Shown in pieces: positions 1 through 9,019 of a stretch of DNA of 64,000 nt (positions are counted from its first letter, which is position 1; every line of letters starts with the position of its first letter). The stretch covers positions 2,611,688 to 2,675,687 of the forward strand of contig OY829542.1 in assembly GCA_963691705.1 (NCBI GenBank). Direction: 5' to 3'. A model generated the notes under the pieces. It was not told the origin of the DNA. It was given only the letters and a program-made list of their open reading frames with translations, and did no database searches. A program made the position numbers and the translations under genes. The stretch comes from Viola odorata. Lineage: Eukaryota > Streptophyta > Magnoliopsida > Malpighiales > Violaceae.

Positions 1-550
1 CTCCGAAAATCACCTAAATATTATCCATTTGTTTATAAAAAGAAACATTCAAATTGGGCGAGGATCAAAATCAGGATCATTTAAGTACAATTAGCAACTT
101 TTTACTCATAATGGAGTAATTAATTGTGTTTTGTTAAATCTTAATATATTTTCTTTTTTTATGCATGTGTTGTCCTTGTCCTGTATGGATTGCGAGCGTT
201 TACTTGGGTTTACATGAAGCATAGTCGTGGGAATATCGTCGCATAGTTTTTCAGATTGACAATTCATTAGTATTGTTTAAGTGATTTCGGGCTCCTCTCC
301 TTCATCTTTTGCAACTTTAGTGGGAAGTTCCGGTGTTCCATATCTTCATGCTCTTCTCTTAGGAAAGTAGAGTTTGAGTTTGGATTAATGTGTTGGTGGA
401 TTTGGAAATGGAGGAATGAAGAAGTCTTCAACAACCGCACCCCGTCGACTACCTCCAAAGCAGCCATGCTACATGCTTCCATATGCACCGCACATACAAT
501 AGTTGCCGATTTAATTCATGGCAGCGTTTTGCAGGGGAGCATTTGTACCC

Positions 551-813
551 CCATTGGATGAAATGCTTCTCCTGGTGGCTTTTATTGTAGTTAATATAGA
601 TGGGGCAGCTCGTAAATTATTAAATCAGGCGACGACAACTTGAATGGACACTGGTTGGGCGGGTTTGCAACTAAAATAGGGCAGTGCTCTCTATATCGCG
701 TTGAATTATTTCTGGTTTTTTATGGCATACGAGAAGCTCTTAATACGGGTTGACATCAATTAGAAGTTCAAGTAGATAATCTCCATGCTTTTAATAGCGA
801 CCGCTCTTTTTTG
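551..813 (+). pseudogene. Decayed RNase H domain relic, copy 1
   Basis: This is the left copy of a direct repeat whose right copy starts exactly 320 bases downstream. A reading beginning V-N-I-D-G-A, then R-K-L-L-N-Q-A-T-T, matches the start of the RNase H (RVT_3) domain that plant non-LTR retroelements and their domesticated relatives carry. After ATT the frame is lost: about 16 bases present in copy 2 (encoding GGCLK) are missing here and stops follow. It is not a functional gene. Identity comes from comparison with copy 2, where the frame is longer. Confidence 0.6.
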
Positions 814-870
814 ATGTCAATTGGAAGTTCAAGTAGATAATGCTAGTGTTGTCCATGCTAATATAGATTC

Positions 871-1149
871 CCATTGGATGGAATGCTCCTCCTGGTGGCT
901 TTATTGTTGTTAATATAGATGGGGCAACTCGTAAATTATTAAATCAGGCGACGACGGGTGGTTGCTTAAAAAACTTGAATGGACACGAATTGGGTGGGTT
1001 TGCAACAAAGATAGGGCAGTGCTCTCCGTATGGCGTTGAATTATTTGTTGTCTTTTATGGCATATGAGAAGCGCTTAATACGGGTTGGCGTCAATTAGAA
1101 GTTCAAGTAGATAATCTCCATACTTTTAATAGCGACCGCTCTTTTTTGA
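871..1149 (+). pseudogene. Decayed RNase H domain relic, copy 2
   Basis: Reading in frame from about 910 gives NIDGATRKLLNQATTGG, then NGHELGGFATKIGQCS, then VELFVVFYGI, an in-frame TGA stop, and EALNTGWRQLEVQVDNL. This is the pattern of the RVT_3 RNase H domain: acidic residues in NIDGA, in VELF and in VQVDN sit where the metal-binding D-E-D residues belong. RNase H degrades the RNA strand of RNA-DNA hybrids during retrotransposition. The stop inside the domain, the absence of a reverse transcriptase next to it, and the tandem duplication of only this fragment show a dead relic. I infer LINE-type origin; a domesticated RNase H gene fragment is an alternative. Confidence 0.65.
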
Positions 1150-1220
1150 TAACGAACATGGATCTGATTCGGCGCATCGAGAATTTAAAACAAACATAAA
1201 TAAATGTCATTTGTGTGATA

Positions 1221-1436
1221 CTCCCTTCACAATTTATTACTTGACACTTTCACTATTTACACGCATATTAAGGAGACCGGATGACTCATTATTTGAGACA
1301 ATTTTACCCCTAATTTTTTTCCGGACGTACGTTAGAAAAAAAGTACGAAATTTTTTGAGGTCAAATAGTGAGTCATTCGATTTTTTTAAGATGCGTGCAT
1401 AAATAGTACGCGTCAAGTAATAAATTGTGGAGGGAG
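1221..1436. mobile_element. Stowaway-like MITE (family A)
   Basis: The ends are perfect inverted repeats of about 25 bases (CTCCCTTCACAATTTATTAC... against ...GTAATAAATTGTGGAGGGAG) flanked by TA on both sides, the target duplication of mariner-type elements. The inside is a foldback with the core seen in several other elements of this window: ACTATTTGA-type blocks facing each other around an ACGTACGTTA segment. It has no coding capacity. Confidence 0.8.
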
Positions 1437-1587
1437 TACATATTTATCGGGAAGCTAATAGTGTCTCAGGTAGATTAGTGAACCTTGCTTTTTTGAGTAG
1501 TTTGATGTTATTCCTTGTATTGTTGCTCCTTTAGCGAGTGAAGATAATTGTAAAGCTTTCTCTATGGTAATAGAAGACATTAAACCT

Positions 1588-1898
1588 CATTTTGTACCCA
1601 AAAAAAAATAAAAAATGGTACAGATGAATCATGAAACCCCATTTTGTTACCAAACAGGCTTTATAAAGCCCACGAAATAGCCTTAACTAGAACTACCTTC
1701 ACCTATCTTTTTTAGTATTTTTTCAAATCGCGCCTTTTCTCTCCCTCCCATCAAATCAAACCCAGAACCCCAAACCTGGGTTCTGCTAAACCCTACTCAT
1801 TTTGTACCCAAAAAAAAATAAAAAATGGCAAACAGGCTTTATAAAGCCAGTAACTTCGTAAGTAAGTACTCCAAACATGGGTTCTGCTAAACCCTGCC
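1588..1898 (+). repeat. Tandem duplication over the 5' end of the NEMP-like gene copy
   Basis: A block beginning CATTTTGTACCC followed by an A-rich run, then AACAGGCTTTATAAAGCC, then GGGTTCTGCTAAACCC occurs at 1588-1797 and, shortened, again at 1798-1898. The offset is 210 bases. Copy 2 contains the apparent start codon (1877-1879). In copy 1 the same place reads CTG instead of ATG. Confidence 0.7.
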
Positions 1899-2371
1899 GG
1901 AGCTCCGTTTCCATTCCATGGATCCTCTTCATCACTCTTTCAGTTTCCAACTCAGTGGTTTTTGCTAGCGAGCCCTCTTTAAGTAACCTTTTCCTCTTAT
2001 TAATTTCCTATTTCTGTGTTAAATTTGATGTCTAGGGTTTATAATTTCCCATTTTTAATCAATTGAATTGGTTCTGAAGTTCTTTTTATCAAGTGGGTTT
2101 TCTTGTTTTCTTGATTTATGATCTTGTCTCCCGCATTGTTGTTTCTTGTAGTTGTTGGCGAGTGCACTAAGTTGGAGGTATCTCCTAGCTTGAAAGTGGT
2201 GAACTCACCAGGTGTTAAGCCAGGAAGTTCTGTTCTTTGTGAAAGAGTTCGTATTACTGGATTAGAGAGGCTGATAAACCTGGATAAGTTTTCTCACTCA
2301 TTAAAGCTCAAACTTTTACATTCAAATTCTAGTACCCTTCGTCGACCCAGTGTTGTAGTTTGTTTCCACAG
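1877..2371 (+). pseudogene. NEMP/PNET2-like nuclear envelope protein, N-terminal part
   Basis: Exon 1 (1877-1982) encodes a start followed by a hydrophobic signal-like segment, WILFITLSVSNSVVFAS. Exon 2 (2152-2371, after TTGTAG, ending before GTGAGT) continues with CTKLEVSPSLKVVNSPGVKP and ends in CFHR. This matches, by recall, the lumenal N-terminal region of plant NEMP (DUF2215) proteins such as Arabidopsis PNET2, which sit in the inner nuclear envelope. In that family the CFHR segment continues into a larger lumenal domain and about five membrane spans. None of that is found downstream here; the next coding-like pieces (2824-3311) resemble the family's C-terminal tail. I therefore call an internally deleted copy. 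A small chimeric transcript remains possible. Confidence 0.6.
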
Positions 2372-2469
2372 GTGAGTGGTTTCGTAGATAGATGTGTACA
2401 TTAGTTGATTTCTTATGTTCTTAAATTTATTGGTTGATGATTTTAGCAAGACTCCTCATATGTTCATGT

Positions 2470-2537
2470 ACTCTATAAATGCTGAGATAACACCATCAAA
2501 GGTTTAACCTAATATGTTCATGTACTCTATAAATGCG
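2470..2537 (+). repeat. Short direct repeat inside the NEMP-like remnant
   Basis: The string ATGTTCATGTACTCTATAAA occurs twice, at about 2471 and 2514. Just before the first copy, TTTTAGCAAGACTCCTC (from about 2443) repeats the intron-exon junction at 3072-3088. At about 2562 CTTTAATGAGTGAG is the inverse of a piece of exon 2 (about 2291). These scraps mark a rearranged segment where the middle of the gene should be. Confidence 0.6.
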
Positions 2538-2823
2538 TTCGAGTAGAGAAATTAACTCCAACTTTAATGAGTGAGGAACCTGAATAGATGTGCTGAGATT
2601 CTTCAAAGAAGATAATACATCTGCAAAACATATAACTATATACCTAATTTTTTTAAGCAATGAAGTTTCTTAAATTCTTTTGCCAGCATCTTTGGTCTTG
2701 TTTCCACATATATACTGTTTAGTATTTTATTCCCTTTCACTTTGTTCTTCAAATGCCTAGAGGACAAACGGCATTGCCCTCTGATTGCAATGTGCTGACT
2801 TGTGTACCCCTAAAAATCTGCAG

Positions 2824-3311
2824 GAAGGAGGGAAAATTAGTGAAAAACATGAACAGGGAATCTGACATCCCCAATTTATCACTGTTTGGAAGTCCTTGTG
2901 ATGATGAATATGTGGTTACGAGGCATGACAACAGCAAGTTCCGCACTCCCCAGCTCAAAAGGTTCAACCTGGCTTCATGCAAGGTTTGGTTGAGTTCTAT
3001 ATCTGAATTAACACAAGATAAGTTGTCTGCTAAATGCTACTCCGTGACATTGTCTGTTGATCTTATCAGGTTTTAGCAAGACTCCTCGTTGTCAAATTTC
3101 AGATTCAGACGTCTTCCCATCTACCTTCCATGCCACACCTGAAAGGCCAAAATACTCGAAAGATGTTTGGGAAAAGTTCACCAAAGACTCCACGCAAAAA
3201 GCTGTTCAGGAACTTGTATCTTCTCCAGATTTTAACAAGTGGGTTGCTGCTAATGCAGACAGAATCACTGTCACTCCAATCAGGAAGAGAAAGACCAACT
3301 TTTCGGTGTAA
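2824..3311 (+). pseudogene. NEMP/PNET2-like protein, C-terminal part
   Basis: A first coding-like block (2824-2983, after CTGCAG, before GTTTGG) reads NMNRESDIPNLSLFGSPCDD. A second (about 3070-3311) reads FHATPERPKYSKDVWEKF, then AVQELVSSPDFNKWVAANAD, then RITVTP and a stop. The pattern S-T-F-H-x-T-P-x-R-x-x-x-S-K-x-x-W-E-x-F-T followed by SSP-x-F-x-x-W-x-x-x-x-A-D-R-I is what I recall as the conserved cytoplasmic tail of plant NEMP proteins. With the obvious splice sites the two blocks are out of frame with each other (first ends in phase 0, second needs one or two carried bases). Together with the missing membrane core this favours a pseudogene. Confidence 0.55.
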
Positions 3312-4090
3312 TCATGTGCAGACTGATTAGTAGGCCAAGAGTAGTTAGATTGTAAAGTAATTTACTTTAATAATGCTCCAACAGCTAGTACTTTTTCAAA
3401 CCATCGACTTTAAAACTTTTAAGCTTTTTTTTTTTTTTTGAAATCTTAACTTTAGAGATGCATCAAAAGATTATTCAAGCCTATAAAAAAAATATTCAAT
3501 TCTTGTTTATGATTTTTCTCCTTTTATATATATTCCTATATGGAAACGATTCTATAACTTTTCGAAAAACTAGACTAAATCGTATGTGTATGCATTTTGG
3601 TTTCGATTTTTCAAACAAAAAAAGTTGGACTAAATTGACTAGTTTAGTTCGGTTTTCCATTTGATCTAGTTTTTCTACATCACTAAAAAAAAAAGCTCCG
3701 CAACGCTGGGTTGAAAATTAAAATAAATCATTAAGAAATTATTTTAGAGAACAAAAAAGAGCGAAATAAAAAAAAATAGCGGTCAGTCCAATCATATAAT
3801 TTTAAGCATGAAGTTTGACTCATTCTTCGTAGTGGATTATATAAATATCATTAGAAGGAATAATAATATAGACTTTAACTGTACCGAATTTACAAACACC
3901 TGAAAAAATATGAGATTCAAGAAATGCATGATCATGTGTTTATTTTGATCATATTTACTGTTTAATTGTCTGAAATTTGGACAATAATATCACCGGGTAA
4001 AGTAGCAATCGTTCCTTTTTATAGATTAGGCTGATTTGAACTAATGATTGAAACAACAACCTACTTGCTATTTATTTTTAATCGATTTCA
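3312..4090. other. Spacer without recognised gene
   Basis: AT-rich sequence with poly-A and poly-T runs between the NEMP-like remnant and the first copy of the tandem small-protein family. I see no splice-bounded coding segment, RNA gene or element ends. Confidence 0.6.
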
Positions 4091-4330
4091 TCACCAATTG
4101 CCCATATAAATTGAGTATGGGACTGGAATTACGTCCATTCCACCGTTTCTTGACCCAACACTAAGGTTCCGAACCAGGGCTCCGGTAGGGAACCCAATGG
4201 GCGCTGCGCCGAACAAGATATGTTCGGTACTATTGATGTACAAGTTCATCGCCGTCCTCAAAATCTTAATCGGTGCCTTAATGTACTTGCTTAGCTTCCT
4301 CTCTTTACCACTTTTCTTCTTGATACCCAT
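4091..4330 (-). pseudogene. Tandem small-protein family, copy 1 (3'-truncated)
   Basis: The 79-residue frame starts MGIKKKSGKERKLSKYIKAP and runs through FGAAPIGFPTGALV and NLSVGSRNGG, the N-terminal half of the family seen intact at 9020-9538. After RNGG the similarity stops: the remaining residues match nothing in the sister copies, and the family's C-terminal blocks (serine-rich VGIGRI region and the final S-x-A-V-S motif) are absent. The break lies near 4130. The highly conserved G-C-P-T-G motif reads G-F-P-T-G here. The copy may still be expressed as a short basic protein, but truncation is the simpler reading. Function is unknown. Confidence 0.6.
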
Positions 4331-4359
4331 GCCTAACTATAGTGCTTTGGTTTTCTTCT

Positions 4360-4386
4360 ATAGCTATATATATATATATATATATA
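4360..4386. repeat. TA dinucleotide microsatellite
   Basis: About 12 TA units lie immediately upstream (minus-strand sense) of family copy 1, in the place where the other copies carry a TATATATAG-type TATA sequence. It may be an expanded TATA region. Confidence 0.75.
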
Positions 4387-5074
4387 GCCTCGTGCTCTAA
4401 TTAAGTCCTTTTTTCCAACCTCGTGGGCTCGTGCGGTACACTACACATCTTTTGGAAGCAAGTCGTTCCAACATTGTTAATTATATATACCATTTTTGTT
4501 TTATGATCTAAAAAAAAATCCAGTAATTAAGAAAACGTGAAATGGCTCAACTATACCTTTGACTTACATTATACAAGTAATAAAATTAGCCATTTCTAAA
4601 CAAAAACAAAAAAAAGAAGAAGAAAAGATCCTTTGACTTGATAGCTTTCACAAGTTAATTTAGTAAACAATTCCATTTAAGACATTTTCCTCCTCTCACC
4701 GTTCTTTTTAGTTATCGCTAGCGAAATTTAATATATATTTTATATATAGATGAATATAAGATTCAAACTTAAATTTGATTCTTTATTAGTATATTTATTA
4801 ACAATCTATGAATTACATACTAATTGGCACAAAATTAAAAAAAAAAATTAACTTACTATATATTGATAAATATTCCGATCAGACGAGTTCACGTTTATGT
4901 AAACGGTACCAACACTTATAATTAATATCTATAGTGAAAGTGTAAGTTAAGAGAATCTATATGAATTTTTTTTTTTTTTTGATAAATTGTCAACAAAAGC
5001 CATCTCATTCATATAAAATGTCCTACAAGCATCCGTCCGTAATATATATAAAATTAAATTGATGCATCAAACAA

Positions 5075-5114
5075 GTCAAGATGGCCGAGCGGTCTAAGGC
5101 GCCAGTTTCAGGTA

Positions 5115-5146
<32 letters not shown>

Positions 5147-5154
5147 TCTTGACA
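5075..5154 (+). tRNA. trnL-CAG: tRNA-Leu (anticodon CAG)
   Basis: The 80-base sequence folds as a class II tRNA. The acceptor stem GTCAAGA pairs with TCTTGAC, followed by discriminator A. The D-arm contains TGGCCGAGCGGTCTAAGGC. The anticodon stem CCAGT/ACTGG encloses loop TTCAGGT, anticodon CAG. A variable arm of the leucine type follows, and the T-arm carries GGTTCAAATCC. There is no intron. The gene lies between copies 1 and 2 of the small-protein array and is followed after a few bases by a T-run (5161-5167), as expected for an RNA polymerase III terminator. Confidence 0.95.
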
Positions 5155-5237
5155 AACGTAATTTTTTACATCAATAAAAAATTGCCACATCAACAGTATT
5201 TTTTTTCTTAATAAGGCACCCGATATCCAATCTCATT

Positions 5238-5346
5238 GAGCTAACTAACTCGAATTCTCAATGAAACGGTAAACACATAAGCTTAAAATCTGAGCTGACT
5301 AACTCGAATTCTCACTAAAACGGTAAATATGTGAGATTTAAAATCT
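5238..5346. repeat. Two-copy 54-bp tandem repeat
   Basis: A unit starting GAGCTAACTAACTCGAATTC and containing AAACGGTAAA-x-A-x-x-T and AAAATCT is repeated at 5238-5291 and 5292-5346 with a few mismatches. It has no coding meaning. Confidence 0.75.
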
Positions 5347-5666
5347 CGTGATAAAAGAGATCAAACAAACAAAAAGATACTAACAATTTTAATTTTTTAA
5401 AATAATTTTAGTTATCACTACAATACCAAATATCTAACTTATAATCTACTTTATAAAAAAAATACATCTATTAATCAATTGTGCTGCGAATACGCGGACA
5501 AAAAATAACAACTTTGGAGACTAAAGATACATGTATACTCAATTTGTAAAAATATTAAACACCCCTTAATTTGTGAACAAAAGTCAATAAAGCCCACAAC
5601 ATAAATAAAAAATCAATATATACAAGAAACTTTGGCAAAAAGCTAATTGTAGATAAATTCCTTGGC

Positions 5667-6172
5667 TTAAAAAATCCAATAATTTTTTTTGGAAACAGCA
5701 TAGCTTTTGGTTCTTGATAAAAGAGGAGTGTTGCCTTTGAGATCAATATCAATATCAAAGCGACAAGATTTGTATTCTTCAATCCTCCCAATACCAACAC
5801 TAGAGCTCCTAGGTACCTTGATTGGCCATTTTTCCTCATCAAGTCCTTGTTTCCTTTGAGAAAGATCAGTTTCGTCCCCAATCTTTCGCCTCCTGATCAT
5901 CACGATCCCCAAATTATTGTTATTCCCTGTGGAAGCTGACCTTGAAAGCCCTGACTCTGCTCTATAATCGATACCGCCACCGTTTCTTGATCTTGTTGTA
6001 GAGGTTGATGACCCAACACTATAGCTCCGGTGGGGCACCCAATGGGCACCGTGCCAAACGACACATGTTCGGAACTTTTGATGTACACGCTCATGGCCCT
6101 CCCCAGTATCTTAATCGGCACCTTAATGTACTTGCTTAGCTTGCTCTCTTTGCTGCTTTTCTTGGTACCCAT
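5667..6172 (-). pseudogene. Tandem small-protein family, copy 2 (frameshifted)
   Basis: The N-terminal frame starts at 6172 with MGTKKSSKESKLSKYIKVPI and reaches FGTVPIGCPTG. The C-terminal family blocks lie in another frame: RSYSVGSSTSTTRSRNGGG, then KVPRSSSVGIGRIEEYKSC, ending TKSYAVSKKNYWIF at 5667. The switch falls near 6035, where this copy has 14 bases between the TGCCCC and GTTGGG landmarks against 27 in copies 1 and 4. The 13-base deletion removes the A-M-P-R segment and shifts the frame. All other blocks are preserved, so the lesion looks recent. Read without frame repair it would make a 90-residue protein with an unrelated tail. A TATATATAG sequence lies about 65 bases upstream of the start. 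Confidence 0.75.
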
Positions 6173-6756
6173 GACTAGCGAAATTGAAATTATATGTATA
6201 GTTATTTTCTTGTATGAGCAGGTAGCTATCTAGCTATATATAACGGTGGAGGAGAAGGATTTATTTTTATTTTTTTCTAATCCGTTGAAAAAACAAATTA
6301 AGAAAAAAAGCTTCCAATTGATAAATTTATTCCACGAGGTAATCTATACTTGAGGGTTGACAGAGATCATATAAGTTAATTTAATTAGTGACTTGCGAAA
6401 ATGACCAAACAATGATGACGAGCTCAAATTAATTAAACATCTGCCTACCTGAAAGCAATATATATACTATATAGTATAACTTATCTTCTCCACATCATCA
6501 TTAAATCAACACATCTCTACATTTAATATAAGAGATTGGAATTATTTTAAAAGTAATTAGTTCCACCATCAGACGATATTAATCTTTATAATAATCGAAT
6601 AGAAATGGCCAAAGAGAAAAAATAAAAAAAACTATCCATGTGGGCTACACGGCCCACACCCACTATAAAGCCTCAAACCTCACTCGACGGAAATAAATAA
6701 AGGGAAAGAAATAAAAGAAGTAATGGGCCTCGTAATACTTAATGAAGCCCTTGGGC

Positions 6757-7169
6757 TTAAAACATCCAAGGCCTTCTTTTGGAAACAGCAAAGCTTTTGC
6801 TTTTTGGCAAAAGAGGAGTGGTAGGCTTGAAATCAATATCATCAAAGCAACAAAAAGATTCCTCTCCATCACCAACACTAGAACTCCTAGCCAATGGATC
6901 AGTTGGCAATTTTTCCTGATCATGATCATCTACTTGTTTCTTTGAACAATATCAGCTTTTGCGATATTTCTTGATCTTGATCTTGATATTGCGGCTGCTG
7001 ACCCAACATTACTACAGCTCCAAACCATGGCTCCAGTGGGACACCCAATGGGAGCCGCACCGAACGAAACATGTTCGGAGCTATTGATGTATAAGTTTAA
7101 GGCTTTTCTCAACATCTTAATCGGTGCCTTAATGTAATTACTTAGCTTCATTAATTTCTTGGTGGCCAT
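6757..7169 (-). pseudogene. Tandem small-protein family, copy 3 (frameshifted)
   Basis: The ATG at 7169 opens MATKKLMKLSNYIKAPIKML, followed by FGAAPIGCPTGAMV. The frame ends at a TAG near 6930 just after D-I-V-Q-R-N-K. In the neighbouring frame the family C-terminus continues: LARSSSVGDGEESFCCFDD, then LLPKSKSFAVSKRRPWMF and a stop at 6757. Aligned to copy 2 (CAAAGGAAACAAGG), this copy reads CAAAGAAACAAGT: one base is missing at about 6937-6943. An in-frame ATG at 7178 would add three residues; I prefer 7169 because the sister copies have the same context before their ATG. A MITE (7294-7553) sits about 125 bases upstream. Confidence 0.75.
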
Positions 7170-7293
7170 GCCTAGCAAAAGCTATATATACTACAAGACA
7201 GTTGAAATTGTACTCTACATTAATTCGTTGTAGCCACGACGATCAAGAATTATAATTCCAGTTTATCTAAAAGGGGATTGTGTTAATTAATTA

Positions 7294-7553
7294 CTCCCTC
7301 CGTCCTTCAATGAATGTCGTTTTAGCTTTTGCTTTTACTGTTTCGGCACGTATCTTAAAACGGCCGGCAGACGACCTATTTGAGACAATTTTGCCCCTAA
7401 TTTTTTCTGAGAAGTACGTTAAGGATTAACGTACGTTCAAAAAAAAAATCGGATTTTTTTGGGGTCAAATAGTGCCTCATCCGGCCTCCTCAATATGCGT
7501 TTTCTACTGAATATTGGGATGCGAGGAAGACAAACATTGAAGGACAGAGAGAG
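7294..7553. mobile_element. Stowaway-like MITE (family A)
   Basis: TA-flanked element with ends CTCCCTCCGTCCTTCAATG and CATTGAAGGACAGAGAGAG. The internal foldback carries the family-A core: GAGACAATTTTGCCCC on one arm, GGGGTCAAATAGTGCCTCAT on the other, around GTACGTTAAGGATTAACGTA. It lies in the promoter-proximal region of family copy 3. Confidence 0.85.
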
Positions 7554-9000
7554 TAGTATTTTTGGTCATTCTAGCTTTTTTTGCCGTGTAAACAAGTTGT
7601 TGATTTCCACGTTATTGTAATATATATATTCACGCTTAAATAAATAATTATATCACATTACAAAATAATAATTAATTAATTAAGCTGATAATGCGTAATT
7701 AAGTAGAGTATAAGCAGGCGTGTAGCCCACTCTCTCTTTAATCTTAAAGTGACAAGATATCTATCATATTTGTTATTTTATTTTTAAATTTTAAACACTT
7801 AAAAAATTAAAAATGTAATTTTCAGAAAATACTATTAAGTTTAAAATGCATAATTTTTAAAAGTATATGAGCCAAAATAGGGGAAAATGAGAATTGTAGT
7901 CTATTTTATGGACTTTATTCTATATTTTTATAAAAATATTATATTATTTATTATTATTATAAAAATTAAAAATTATATTATTTATTTTATGAATTAAATT
8001 TTTAATCTATTTTATAAAAATGACATATAATAACCGATCGAACATACGAATTATTTGTTTTTGTCACAAAACAAAAGTATAGGAATTAGGAAGTATGTCG
8101 TTTTCCACCCGCTATGACTCGTGTTGACCGTTGTTTAGTAGGTGGGAGGCAGTGCCCCACGTGGCAGTCCATTCCTCAATTTTCCATGGAAAGAAAAGGG
8201 ACAATTAGAAGAGGACGATGGGCCCGCATGGACTTCCTGCAAGAACCCAATAAAAGGGTCCAACTCCAAGAATGGGCTAAATCAAACCTAGACTTTAATT
8301 AGTACAATAAGCGATAAGCTAATAATAATTTAAGAACTAGTGATATATACAGTAAGCGATGAATGGAGAAAAATCCAGCAAGAATTTGTCCTATCCTTAA
8401 CTAAAAATTTTAAGTTCGAATTTTGATAATAAAAAAAATTATAGGTAAGAGAGTCATTACTTTTTAAGAGCTCAATAGAACTCAAATGAGATTAGTCTCA
8501 ATTAAAAAAACACTCGGAGAATAAAAAAATATTTTTTGAAGAGGAAAAAAATATTAGATCTCAAGTTTAAGTCTTTTTATTCGAAATTGATACAATTCGT
8601 AGTCAAACTCTTATGAAATTCAATTCATCTGGATCAATTTGTTAATGAGTATGTAACTTATTGGTTGTCTAACTGATGATAAAAAGATTAATAGAAAATC
8701 GAACCCTCTCGTTCGAATCTTACTTTCCGCCAATAAAAATAATAAAAAACTAGATCAATTTAACTAGCTTAATAAAAGCTCATCAAAATTTCCCTACAAA
8801 ATATACCTTCTTCCTCTAAAAACAAAAATTGAACATGATTGATTAAACAAACCCCTTAATTTATAGTATTACTTATCATAACACTGGGCATTAATGATAA
8901 ACCCCAAGAAAATAGCAGCAAGGAAAGCCAAATTTCTTTTTTGGCGAGTCACAGATACAGACATTTTTAATAATTAATTAATTTCCTTGGATTAATAAAA
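7554..9000. other. Spacer without recognised gene
   Basis: AT-rich sequence between family copies 3 and 4. I see no conserved coding segment. An open frame at 8114-8302 has no recognisable similarity and no splice context. Confidence 0.55.
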
Positions 9001-9019
9001 TCATATCCCAATTCTTGTA

